DNA of 64,000 nt from contig NC_068340.1 of NCBI RefSeq assembly GCF_014633365.1, forward strand, positions 15,789,879 to 15,853,878, read 5' to 3'. The translations under genes and the position numbers were made by a program. Origin of the DNA: Diospyros lotus. Its lineage: Eukaryota; Streptophyta; Magnoliopsida; Ericales; Ebenaceae. Each line of letters starts with the position of its first letter. Position 1 is the first letter of the stretch. Below, piece by piece: positions 49,936 to 60,483 of the stretch. The notes beneath the pieces were generated by a model. It saw only the letters and a list, made by a program, of their open reading frames with translations. It did no database searches and was not told the origin of the DNA.

Positions 49936-50347
49936 TTGTTGTATCATATTTTCAGAGGATACTCTGTTAAATTTTTGACAGAGTATCCACATTTTGACCC
50001 TTTTTATTTCACTAAAGTCACGACATTAAAAATGATCAAACGATTGTCAACTTAATGCATGTTTATATTTATTATTTGATCATTTCGTATTTAAGAACTA
50101 TATACATTGTCTTCAAACAGTGATATATGGTGAGTTTAGGGTTTCAATTTAGTACGTGTCTAAGTTCAATACTTTATTATTTCGCGTTCAAATTTAACTT
50201 TCGATTTTTTTTAGTTGCACCGTGCCTTCAAGCACGGGTTATTCCTAGTTATATATATATTACACATAACTATTCAATTAAACCAATTTAAAAATCAAAA
50301 CAGGGGTTATAATTATAACAAAATTTTACAAAATTAACCACTAATCA

Positions 50348-51880
50348 TACCCCCTAACTTAAACATTGCTAGTCCCTTAGCAATCAGACTATACACCTGC
50401 CAAGCTTTATTCACAATAACTGTATGAATGTAAAAATTTCAAATTCGAAATCGAAATGCATAAAATCGAATAATTAATTTAGCATTCTAAATCAAATTTT
50501 TGGCTAAAGGTCATACAATCTCAAGAATAGCAATTAGGATAACCAACACACAGACTTACTCCCTTGAAGTTTTGACTTCAAACCTTACTATGGATTTTCC
50601 CTCCAACAAAAATGATTCCTCAGGTGTACACACAAGGGGGTGCACTGTTATAAGAGGAAATGTAGAACAAGTTCAAAACTCGGTATCATCCCAAATACAA
50701 GAAACGTATTTTGATGAAAGAACAGGGAAATTGACATAGCTTCATGATTGGAATAATGCTCTAGATGAGTAACTTCTGAATCTAAACATGATTCCCTACT
50801 CCAAACTCGAATTCTGAGATCACATGATTTATAGCATCAAGAGCGACCAGACTGGGTTGTAATGGGGCTATGAGGTTAATATGGTTTGTTAAAGAAAAGG
50901 TAGAGTGTGCAAAGGGTGTGTCGGAATTTTTTTTTTCCAGCATTTATTTTGAAACAATTGTGCTGAATAGCTAAGAGAATTTTTCTCTTTTTGTTTCACT
51001 TTTTTTTCTTCTTTTTTTCTTTTTTCGCTTTTTTTTAATATGAAAATAGTTAGACAGACTAATTCCCAAAATCACACTAGGTTGGACAAAATTCATATGG
51101 TTATGGGTTAAACAAGGGTAACGAAAGAAATTGTACTATAAATGGCTCAAATGGGATAGCAAGTGAGGTTAATGTAAAGAAAGAAAAATATTAGTAGGCC
51201 CAAAATGAAAGAAATTGATCCCCCTATCATGCTTCTACAAAACGATGTTACTCAGTCATCTAATTCGAAATTTGAAACTAGTCAAATTCATTCGCTATCA
51301 TACTAGACATTCAAAGTGAATTGATGTTTTGAAACCATTGAAAAGATAAGATAAACAATAAAGCATATTTAGAGTAAGTGTTATTTCACTTAGAATTAAC
51401 GGTTAGTAAGCTCAAACACTCACGTGGGTAATAGTCTCCACTTCTGTTGAGGGATCATATAGTGTACTAATAAGCCAATTACTATTACCTTTGACTTTAT
51501 GACTGATAACCAATTTTTAAATTTTGAATCCCCAATGAATGCAAATTACTTATTCTAATGCATATACGTTTTCAAATAAGAAATCAATGCATTCATGTTT
51601 CGTATTGCAAACTTAACTAGCTATCAGTGCATAACTCCAAAGCTTTAGGAATAGCGTTATTTAAAACACACAATTTTTTTTTTTTTAATAATAAGAGTAG
51701 ATAAAGATAACTAATTTACACAAGACTACAAGCAAACAATAACAAACTCACAGTTAAACATGAACCAGATAATTCATAACTAGACCTTACACCCCTAATC
51801 TGAATTGCAGTAATAAAATAGGGTTGTTACGAATACCTGTAACTCCACAAGTCCATAGATTTACTGTGAACTGCTAAAAC
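50348..51880 (-). mobile_element. PPT-proximal interior of the L-family element
   Basis: On the minus strand it ends with GCTAAGGGACTAGCAATG and the tract TTTAAGTTAGGGGGTA immediately before the LTR, a known 3' signature of large plant gypsy-derived elements. A diverged copy lies at 60484-62280. There is no coding frame; the 80-codon frame at 50500-50739 has no homologue in that copy. Confidence 0.65.
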
Positions 51881-54488
51881 TGTAACACCCCCTCTCCTAG
51901 AACTGCCCGAGAAGAGGTGTTACTGGGGATAATAAAATAAACCAACTGATAACTGAATTCTGATTCCAATACTGTATATATCAATTAACTGTAATAAGAC
52001 TCTGAGTCAACAAAAACTGAAATCATAATTGCATCTAAGGGAAATTCCCTAAACTGGAAATTAAAATGAATCTAAACTGATCAAGCACTAACTAACAACT
52101 AATAACTCCCAGACATCTTTGGTCTTGAGCGGCTCCACGTACACACACTACTGGACACTGCTGCTAGGCCCCACGTCTGGTACTCCCCCACTAGGACCTG
52201 GAATGGTGAAGAGTACAAGGTGAGCTACAAAGCTCAGCAAGTAATAAACTGGAAAGAATAACTGAAGCTGAATCAAAGAATATCGATACTGATAAAAATA
52301 CTTACTGAACTTGTACTGAGAGATATAATAATCACTGGATGACATTTATAAGATGTAATGCACATAAGCTGTAAACTAAATGCAGGTATGCAACTTTGGC
52401 CCATAGGCCCACATAACTGTAACACATACCTGACTGATCTGAGTCCTGCAAACATAGAAACTGTAAGCACATACTTTGGGCAATATGCCCCTAGCTCCCT
52501 GGTCGACATCAGGCGAGCAACTCATAACTGAGATATAATTGTACTGATACTAGTGGGATCCCCGCGGACAAGCCGCCTGGCGCGCATAATGCAATGCTCA
52601 TATAAATGCTGGCACACGATATGTAGTGCTCCACATAAGTCATGCTCAATGCTCATACAATGTGTATGCACATAATCTCACAAAATAATGCTCACCATGT
52701 CATAATGAACTGCTAAACATGGTATATGATTTTACTAGAAATATTGAGATTCAAATATTCTGAAATTTCTAAGTATAGGCATGGCATATTGGATTTTATC
52801 ATATCTTGGCATAGAAATTCAATATTTGAATAATTGAATATTCATATTAAATTTAAAACTTGAATCAAGAATTTATTGGAAGCTATTTGGATGCCATTTG
52901 ATACTATTTGGATGATTGAGAAAGTCTAAGGAAGCAATTTGAATGAAAAGGCAGCCCATTCGAATAAAAAAAGGGATTTCAGCAAGCTCATTCGAATGGC
53001 AGAAAACTCATTCGAATGACAGAGACTCATTCGAATGACAGAAGGCTCATTCGAATGACAGATGATATTCAAAGGCTATTCGGATCTGATCTGGGACTCA
53101 TTCGAATGACTCTCAAATTCATTCGAATGAATTTTGAAAATTTCCAACTTTTGAACTGGCAAAAAGCGACTCATTCGAATGCAACAGTAACCTTATTCGA
53201 ATCAATTTGAAGGTCATTCGAATGACAAGAAGGCTCATTCGAATGCTAAGCTATACAAAGCAACAACTTACTCACATCTTCAAGGGCTCATTCGAATGAC
53301 AGTCAAAAAACCTCAAAAATTCATACGAATGATACGATATCTCAGGACTCATTCGAATGACAAGGCACTCATTCGAATGACTGATACATTATAAGGGAAA
53401 AACATTACGATAACACTGAAACTTATTCGGATGCTTTGAAATTCATTCGAATGACACAAGACTTATTCGAATGACTGGAATCTTATCAGATATACAACTT
53501 ACGATAACAGAGATCATAACTTGAATCAAAACTTATCTTCATTACACCATTCCAAAAGAAATCTTGGGAGAACAATCCCAATTGATAAATAAACAACTTG
53601 AGAATGATTCAACAACAATATTGATGAGAATCGCTAAAAGGAATTATGCATGCCTGCTGTGAACTCACTGTACGCATGTAAATATATATATATAACATGC
53701 ACTGAACTGATATAACTCACTATAACGCACATATATGAATATACATGCACTGGAACTGATTCAATTATGGAAATCTGATATCCAACTCAATCAAGACCTG
53801 TAAGAAAGGATTACAGGGGAAGGATACTTGCCTTATGATCTTCTTGATCGACTTAATGATCTCACGAGAGCCTCCTATGCAAGACTTGAACTCACTGCTC
53901 GTGCCTATAAATATATATACACTGACTGTAACATAAATCTGAAACTTAAACGAAGAACTGCTGGAACTGATGATCGAATGCTAATATATGATCTCGTAAG
54001 AAAAGTTTACAGGGAGAATAACTTGCCTTACGACCTCCTTAATCGACTCAATGATCTCCTGAGAGACTTCTATGCAAATCCTTGAACTCACTGATTGCTT
54101 CTTGGCTCTCTGTTCTTGCGGCGTGAAGAACATATGGCTTATGGAAGTTTATATATGTATAAAGAGAAAACAACCCTAAAAAGCCTTCACAATCTCCTTA
54201 TACAACTAGGAGTCTTCCAATCCGAATCCTCCTCACGTATGGATTCATTAATCCTTTAATTACACTAATTCTGTTTAACAATTAAACTCTAATATCAAAT
54301 CCTTAAATGACCAACACGTCCTTGCATTTAATCTTCTCAATAATTAAATATAATTAAATGCTATTTTCTCAATTAAATCTCTAAATTGCCACATTAACAA
54401 TTAATTGGCAAAAATTCTCCAAACAAAACTAATTAAGAAATTCAATAATTTCTAAATAAAAATCTAAACTCTCTAATGGGTCGTTACA
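51881..54488 (-). repeat. 3' LTR of gypsy element G2
   Basis: This 2608-bp LTR runs TGTAACACCCCC to GGGTCGTTACA on the plus strand. The minus-strand polypurine tract AAGGAGGGGAGAAAT adjoins it at 54489-54503, and pol follows. It carries about 16 ATTCGAAT motifs at 52960-53480, like the solo LTR at 43833. High similarity between the two copies suggests recent activity. Confidence 0.9.
52960..53480. repeat. array of CATTCGAATG in the G2 3' LTR
   Basis: About 16 ATTCGAAT copies occur at positions largely matching those in the solo LTR. Small differences include loss of one unit and some point changes. Confidence 0.9.
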
Positions 54489-54535
54489 ATTTCTCCCCTC
54501 CTTAAAAGAATTTGGTCCTCCAAATTCATAACTGG

Positions 54536-56955
54536 TTACTCGAACAATGAGGGGTAAAGACGCCTCATCTCTTCTTCTAGCTCCCACGTCGCCTCTTCTG
54601 CCGAGTGACGCTGCCATTGTACTTTCACAAGAGGAATTGATCGATTCCTCAAAGTTTTCTCTTTTCTCTCTAATATACTGATAGGCATCTCTTCATAAGA
54701 TACGTCTTCTTTAACTTCAAGAGTCTGAAAATCGATCACATGCTGAGGATCTGGCACATACTTCCTCAACATCGAAACATGGAATACATTGTGGACATGG
54801 GACAACTGCGGTGGCAAAGCTAACTCATATGCCAAAGTCCCTATCCGTCTCAAAATCTCAAATGGACCAACGTAACAGGGACTAAGCTTTCCTGTTACGC
54901 CAAATCTTCGCACACCTTTAATAGGCATAACTCTCAACCAAACATGGTCACCTACCTCAAACTCGAGGTCTCGCCGTCGCTTGTCTGCATAGCTCTTCTG
55001 TCTGTCTTGTGCTATCTTCATTCTTGCTTTGATCACTCGGATCTTTTATGTCGTCTGTTCAACAATTTCAGGACCCAATAAAGCCCTATCTCCAATCTCT
55101 TCCCAACATATCGGCGATCGACATGGTTGCCCATACAAAGCCTCATATGGTGACATTCCAATACTTGAATGAAAACTATTGTTGTAGGCAAATTCCACCA
55201 AAGGTAAATGCTCATCCCAACTACCTTGGAAATCTAAAACGCAAGCTCTCAACATGTCCTCGAGAGTCCTAATAGTCCTCTCTGACTGGCCATCTGTCTG
55301 CGGGTGAAATGCCGTGCTGAACTTCAACTTAGATCCTAATGCCTCATGCAAAGCTCCCCAAAAATGAGAAGTAAAACGAGGATCTCGATCTGATATAATG
55401 CTGGATGGAACACTGTGTAATTTTACGATCTCCTCAATGTAAATTTTCGCAAATCTATTTAATGGATAAGTCTTCTTAATAGGAAGAAAATGGGCTGATT
55501 TAGTTAAACGATCAACAATCACCCATATAGCATCGTAGCCTCTAGTAGTCCTGGGTAAACCCATCACAAAGTCCATAGCAATATTATCCCATTTCCACTC
55601 TGGAATGGGTAATGGAAGTAATAAACCTGCGGGTTTCTGATGTTCCGCTTTAACTTGTTGGCATACTGAACATTGTGAAATATAACTGGCTACATCTTTC
55701 TTCATACCACTCCACCAATACTGTCGCTTAAGGTCGTGGTACATCTTCGTAACACCTGGATGAATAGTGTAACGACTCTTGTGTGCTTCATTCAAAATCT
55801 CTTGCTTAAGATTTCCACCATCGGGTATACAAATACGTCCCTGAAATAAAAGTATACCATCACTCCGTAGAGTATATCCCAAAGGAGAAAATTTCCCAAT
55901 ATCTGCTAAGATTTGTGTTAACTTCACATCTTTCGATTGCTGTGTCTTGAGCAATTCAAATAGCTCTGGTTGTACTCTCATATAAGCGCAACTCACAACT
56001 GGTTTATCTTCTGGGGTTGAAATAGATAAGACACTCAACTGTTCTAATAACCTCCATTCTTGAACCATCATCGTAGCCATAGAAGCTCCTCGCCGACTCA
56101 AAGCATCGACTACTACATTAGCCTTTCCTGGGTGATATAGAATCTCACAGTCGAAGTCTTTAAATAACTCGACCCATCGTCTCTGGCTCATGTTCAATTC
56201 CTTCTGGGATAAAAGATAATGTAGGCTCTTATGATCTGTATAAATTTCAACTTTCTCACCATATAAATAGTGTCGCCATATCTTCAATGCAAATACTACC
56301 GCTGCCAACTCCAAATCATGAGTAGGGTAGTTCACTTCGTGTTTCTTCAATTATCTGGATGCATAAGCATTAACTCGACCTTCTTGCATTAATACGCAAC
56401 CCAAACCTGAATGGGATGCATCGCTGTAAATGGAATATTTCTCTCCACTTCTTGGAATGGCTAAAACTGGTGCAGTAGTTAACTTTCGCTTCAATTCTTG
56501 GAAGATACGTGCACACGCGTCATTCCATTCAAACTTTTCTCCTTTTCTTGTTAGCTTAGTCATGGGGGAGGATAAACGAGCAAACCCTTCAATGAATCGT
56601 CTATAATAGCCTGCAAGACCCAGAAAACTACGTATCTCTGTCACTGTCGTAGGTCTCGGCCAATCCATGATTGCTTTAGTCTTGTCTGGATCCACTGAAA
56701 TACCATCTCCAGACACCACATGACCTAGAAATCCAATTTGAGTGAGCCAGAACTCACACTTGCTGAACTTGGCGTACAGTTGCTCTTCTTTGAGTCTCTG
56801 CAATACTAGAGTAAGATGCTCTGTATGCTCCTCCACATTAGGTGAGTAGACTAGGATATCGTCGATGAAGACAATAATGAATCGATCTAGGTACTCACGT
56901 AGAACTCGATTCATCAAATCCATGAAAACAGCTGGGGCATTCGTCAACCCAAAGG
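54536..56955 (-). pseudogene. G2 pol: partial RT, RNase H, integrase, chromodomain-like tail
   Basis: On the minus strand, from 56955: a truncated reverse transcriptase beginning [16 protein letters not shown] with active-site FIDDILVYS; RNase H ([17 protein letters not shown], then [19 protein letters not shown]); an integrase zinc finger ([17 protein letters not shown], then CSVCQQVK); an integrase core with Asp in WDNIAMDF, Asp in IISDRDPRF and Glu in [12 protein letters not shown]; and a C-terminal region with GPFEILRRIG and a chromodomain-like VKVQWQRHSAEEATWE tail. The domain order is Ty3/gypsy, probably a chromovirus of Tekay/Del type. Only two lesions interrupt it: a stop replacing Gln near 56349 and a frameshift near 55040. 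Gag, protease and the first half of RT are missing. Confidence 0.92.
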
Positions 56956-57001
56956 GAATCGATCTAGGTACTCACGTAGAATCGATCTAGGTACTCACGT
57001 A
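56879..57001. repeat. 23-bp triplicate at the RT/LOG junction
   Basis: The same 23 bp (start GAATCGATCTAGG, end CTCACGTA) occurs at 56879-56901, its native place in the RT gene (REYLDRF codons), and again as two head-to-tail copies at 56956-56978 and 56979-57001, exactly between truncated RT and foreign sequence. This looks like templated filler DNA at a repaired break. Confidence 0.9.
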
Positions 57002-57334
57002 AAGCAATGAAAACGTCTAACTGATAAATCTTACAAGCTATGCGCTCAGACATAGAGGTCGTTTCTATAAGTTGATCGCGTGTAATCCCGAAAATATGTG
57101 GTTCAACCAAAGGGATTGGCATTACACCTACCACATATGATTTTCTAAGATATGCAACTTGTGAAACATAAACATTCAATCCACGACTTCCCCCTCCATA
57201 TACCAAATTAATTTTTTTTCTCCTAATTTTTGGCTAAGTTCGCTTGCTGCAAGTGTATAACAAATATCGCTCCCAAGTTGAGAGCCACAAAGTACATATA
57301 TGGTATTGATTCGATGAACTAACTGGCCTTCCAT
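57002..57334 (-). pseudogene. LOG: LOG (cytokinin riboside 5'-monophosphate phosphoribohydrolase) fragment
   Basis: LOG enzymes release active cytokinin bases from their nucleotides. On the minus strand the fragment begins with an ATG at 57334, reads INTIYVLCGSQLGSD, then after a one-base frameshift in an A-run (about 57205-57220) VYGGGSRGLNVYVSQV, VVGVMPIPLVEPHIFG and MSERIACKIYQLDVFIAL. These match, in order, the LOG segments VFCGSSxG, VYGGGSIGLMGLVS, VIGVIP and MHQRKAEM...FIAL. The catalytic PGGxGTxxE motif that should follow FIAL is absent; the gypsy junction lies exactly there. It is therefore a broken gene piece and cannot be active. Substitutions throughout suggest a divergent or decayed source copy. 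Confidence 0.8.
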
Positions 57335-57501
57335 GTTTGTTCCTTTTGTATGCCCTGGAAATAGGTTTGGCGATCAAAAGTAACTATACAAAAATTCAAC
57401 AAGAAATAAATACAAACAAAAATCATGCGTATGTACAAGTAGTTGTGATTGTGGCTCACATCTTCCTTTGATTTTACGTCCAGAAATGGCTTAAACACTT
57501 T

Positions 57502-58015
57502 CTATGAAGTGGGGATAGACTTCCCATCCAATTTTCTTATAGATTGACAAACATGGTCGTTTTTAGTCAGATTTCCAAGACTATAGCGTTGGTGGTCACT
57601 TATGAACTGGGTCCATAAAGCAAGAAATTCTCTTTGCACTATTCCACATTGATGCGTCTCAAGAGTCAATCGGATATCATTCAAAGACTCCTTACTCAGT
57701 CCATCCTTTATAAAACTAATTTTATTTTCTCGATTTATGAACGTAAACCCCACAGATTTGCATCGTGTGTTACAGGTCCAACGAGCACATTTGTAACAAC
57801 CATTCACTCTTTTCGCTCTTCTTTTCTTTGCAAAACTACTCTTCCCTAAGTCTGGAAAGTACTTAAAACTAGGTGAAGTTTCGCCAGCTAATCAAACTTT
57901 TGCTTCGATTAGCTAACGAATATCTTCAGGGATGTTATTACGCATCAACAACCTAAGTCTTTCACACCTAGCACCATAAATTTTTTTCAAATCATTCTGT
58001 GGGAGAGATGGATAA
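57502..58015 (-). pseudogene. fragment of an unrecognised plant gene
   Basis: A 101-codon open stretch (57807-57502) reads CYKCARWTCNTRCKSVGFTF near its start, a Cys cluster (CxxC, then C and C) that could bind zinc, and QREFLALWTQFISDHQR later. In-frame-like coding sequence extends upstream to about 58000 (LRLLMRNNIPEDIR) with stops. It lies in the same orientation as, and just upstream of, the LOG fragment. I do not recognise the family. Its composition is gene-like, unlike the retroelement DNA on either side. Confidence 0.45.
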
Positions 58016-58493
58016 TACTTGTGAATTTATGAGAGATAAAGATCCTTTTTTTTAAAGACAACTATAAGAAGAAAGTAAAGAACTATAAACTTTACAAAAT
58101 GGATGAGAGTATCTGATCGGAGAATAACACAAAGGAGAGAAGACTGAGCTCAAAGAAGGGTGGCTTGCCTCATACAGATATGGAGTCTCTTATAGAGCAA
58201 TGAGCATCACTATTCTACACTCAACTCGAGGCATGCCATAATTGCACCGTCAGACTTGGCGTAGTCTAGCGTCTCATTTTTCAACATTTGGCAGTGTGCC
58301 TCTTTTTTTTTCAATGCTTGGCGCCTTCTTTTTCAACATTTGGCAGTGTGCCTCTTTCTTTATAGGGCAATGTGATTGCACTGTCCAAGAAAAATGGCTA
58401 CCATCAGCGTCAATTCTGTCTCCCTCTTTTCTCTTTCTTTCTTTTTTTGTATATATATATATATATATATATTTATTTAACAAAAACAAAATT
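58016..58493. other. junction DNA with a 30-bp direct repeat and (AT)n
   Basis: A block around TCAACATTTGGCAGTGTGCC occurs at about 58280 and 58333, and an (AT)n run lies at 58448-58470. On the minus strand this follows the end of the L-type ORF below and is probably element DNA. No gene is seen. Confidence 0.4.
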
Positions 58494-58990
58494 TTATTTT
58501 ATTATATATTTTATTTTTATTTTTTTTAGAATTTTTCTTTTTTTTCTTTTCTTCCGGTTAAGGATCAAATGAGTGGTTGCCCACCTAATCGTATAATAAC
58601 TCCCATTCATTACACCACTTTTAAAGTTATTTTCAAAATTATGTAAATTGATTTTTCTTATGAATGTATATACATATTTTGAAAATATATCATCCGGAGG
58701 TGTTGGTTTTATTACATTAGAGTATGGCACATTAATTCGCACAAACACCTCATACATGTCTGGTTTAATTTGATTCCCAATAATATAAACTAGCCTAAAA
58801 GATAGAAATTTAGGTTTAAATGTGGATAGACCTATGACATCTTCACATTTTGGCTCTTGGATTTTATCCTCTTCTTCTTCTCAGGTTTCTTCTTTTCTCA
58901 CATCATTTTGGTCCAATTTTTCTTCTATGATTGCTTGTACCGTCCTAGGTTCATCAAGTCTCTCAATTGGCTCATCATTCCTAGGGATGG
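58494..58990 (-). pseudogene. C-terminal part of an L-type gag-like ORF (diverged copy)
   Basis: The minus-strand reading (EDVIGLSTFKPKFLSFRLVY, then MYEVFVRINVPYSN, KPTPPDDIFSKYVYTFIRKI) is a diverged copy of the ORF at 62417-62872 (EPKFMFLRLVYTSGD, MYEEFQDVRINIPKL, KPTPPIYEFSKDVYALIRKI). Homology stops at about 58990, where an LTR-like block begins. No domain of known function is identified. Confidence 0.65.
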
Positions 58991-59000
58991 ATATAAATTA

Positions 59001-60483
59001 TGCCATTAATTCAAACAAACATGTAAAAATAAATAAATAAAAAAGAAAACAAACATGCAGGCACAAGGGTTTATACTCGCCAGTGTACGAGTGTGTGTTA
59101 CAGCACAAATTTATTTACTGGATGAGAGTCTAGGTCGATGCACTGGGAGATCTTTATTAAGACGGAAATCAAAGCAGCAAAAATTTTTATGTGCTGAACA
59201 GGTTTGTCAAACCAATTCAACTGATTTTAGACAAAAGAAAATTGAATGTGCAACTGAAAATAAAATATCTCGGGTCAAGACAATTTCAGTGCCAATCCAA
59301 ATATTTTCCAGGACTTACAATAGATGGTATCATCGGGTTAAATTAATTTTAAGATCTTTGCTATTGATTACGTTTCGGAATGATGATGGTTCTAATTTTA
59401 GTAACCGACATACATGGCATGATGACTCTAACTTAAGCAACCACCATAAATCGAATTGTATATATTACACACTTAGATCTGGGGATGAGAGTATTTCCAA
59501 GTTAAGCAACCCACATATATGGCATGAGGGTTCTGAGTTAGGCATATACTCCAATCCAAATCAAAATGATTTTGCAAAAATATCTCAAAATTAAATCAAC
59601 ACCTCAACTACAACGAAGTTCGGCTGCCTCGGGAAATTTTGGCTTTGGACATTGTCCTCGCCTTGGCTCGAGATTAATTAACCACACATCTTTATTATTA
59701 AATACAAAAAATTAAAGACCAAAAAAAATTTAAATTGCGAAATTTAAATTGACAGAAATTAAAATACAAAATATAAATTGCAGTATTAAAATAGGCAAAA
59801 ATTAAACATTACAGAAACTAAATTACTGATCCTAAATGCTGAAAATTAAACAGAATTGAAGTTCTTAAATTGAAATAACAAGGAATGCAAGAAAAAAATT
59901 GGAGACAGAACAAAACATGATAACAGAAATTTAAAAAAAAAAAAAAAAAAAAACAGTGCTCGAAATTAAAAACTAGAAACTCCCTTCTATGTGTCTTCTC
60001 TTTCCCCAGCACACTGTTCGGTCCTTATTTCTACGGGGCTTCCAATTGCAATTTAATTGCTGTGAGCCTCCAAGATTTGGACTTCACGCCTGCAGGTAAG
60101 TTTATTAATATATTATATATTATAGCATGGGGTAAATATGTATTAGCTTATATTATATATATATATATATATGACATGAACGCATGTATATGTACTATAT
60201 AGATATGTATTATAATATATAATACATTATAAAGATATATTATGTATATTTATATATATTGTAAATTCTTTTCTTTTTAATTTCTTTTATCAAAAATTAA
60301 AGAAGGATATTCTTTTTTTTTCCCTAAAATTTCTAATTCACTTCTAATTCCTCTTTAAATTTTATTTTCTTCTAAACCTGCATATAACTACTTAATTGCA
60401 CATAAATATTCAATTCAACTAGTTTAAAAATCAAAACAGATGTATAATTAGAATAAAATTTTTACGAAATTAACTACTAATCA
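59001..60483 (-). repeat. diverged L-type LTR
   Basis: It ends CTACTAATCA on the plus strand, adjacent to the tract complement CACCCCCCAACTT (60484-60496), exactly as in the LTR ending at 50347. The left part (TTTATACTCGCCAGTGTACG region) aligns with the LTR starts at 42851 and 63788 but is clearly more divergent. The exact left end, about 59001 (TGCCATTAATTC), is a guess. The short plus-strand frame at 59055-59594 is not a gene. Confidence 0.6.

Larger units (their letters stand above)
47309..50248 (+). mobile_element. Helitron, about 2.94 kb, carrying a gene fragment
   Basis: The 5' end is TCTATATAATAAGG after an A. The 3' end is CTAG before a T, giving the A/T insertion site expected of Helitrons. 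Seven bases before CTAG lies a hairpin: CCGTGC (50220-50225), a six-base loop, and GCACGG (50232-50237). No terminal inverted repeats or target duplication are needed or seen. No Rep/helicase frame is present, so it is non-autonomous. It sits inside the AT-rich part of the L-family LTR. The 3' end call is strong; the 5' end is the best candidate among AT-rich alternatives. Confidence 0.8.
42851..50347 (-). repeat. L-family LTR (3'), interrupted twice
   Basis: On the plus strand it runs from TGACTGCACTCTCACCC to CCACTAATCA. Read on the minus strand it follows the tract AAGTTAGGGGGTA. Removing the solo gypsy LTR (43833-46476 plus 5 bp) and the Helitron (47309-50248) leaves about 1.9 kb. Its first 210 bp match the partial LTR at 63788-64000 at roughly 93 percent by eye, making these the likely pair of one large minus-strand element. 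Confidence 0.75.

Noticed and set aside
59055..59594. 179-codon plus-strand frame
   Set aside because: It overlaps a block homologous to the L-family LTR starts at 42851 and 63788, where the frame is not conserved.
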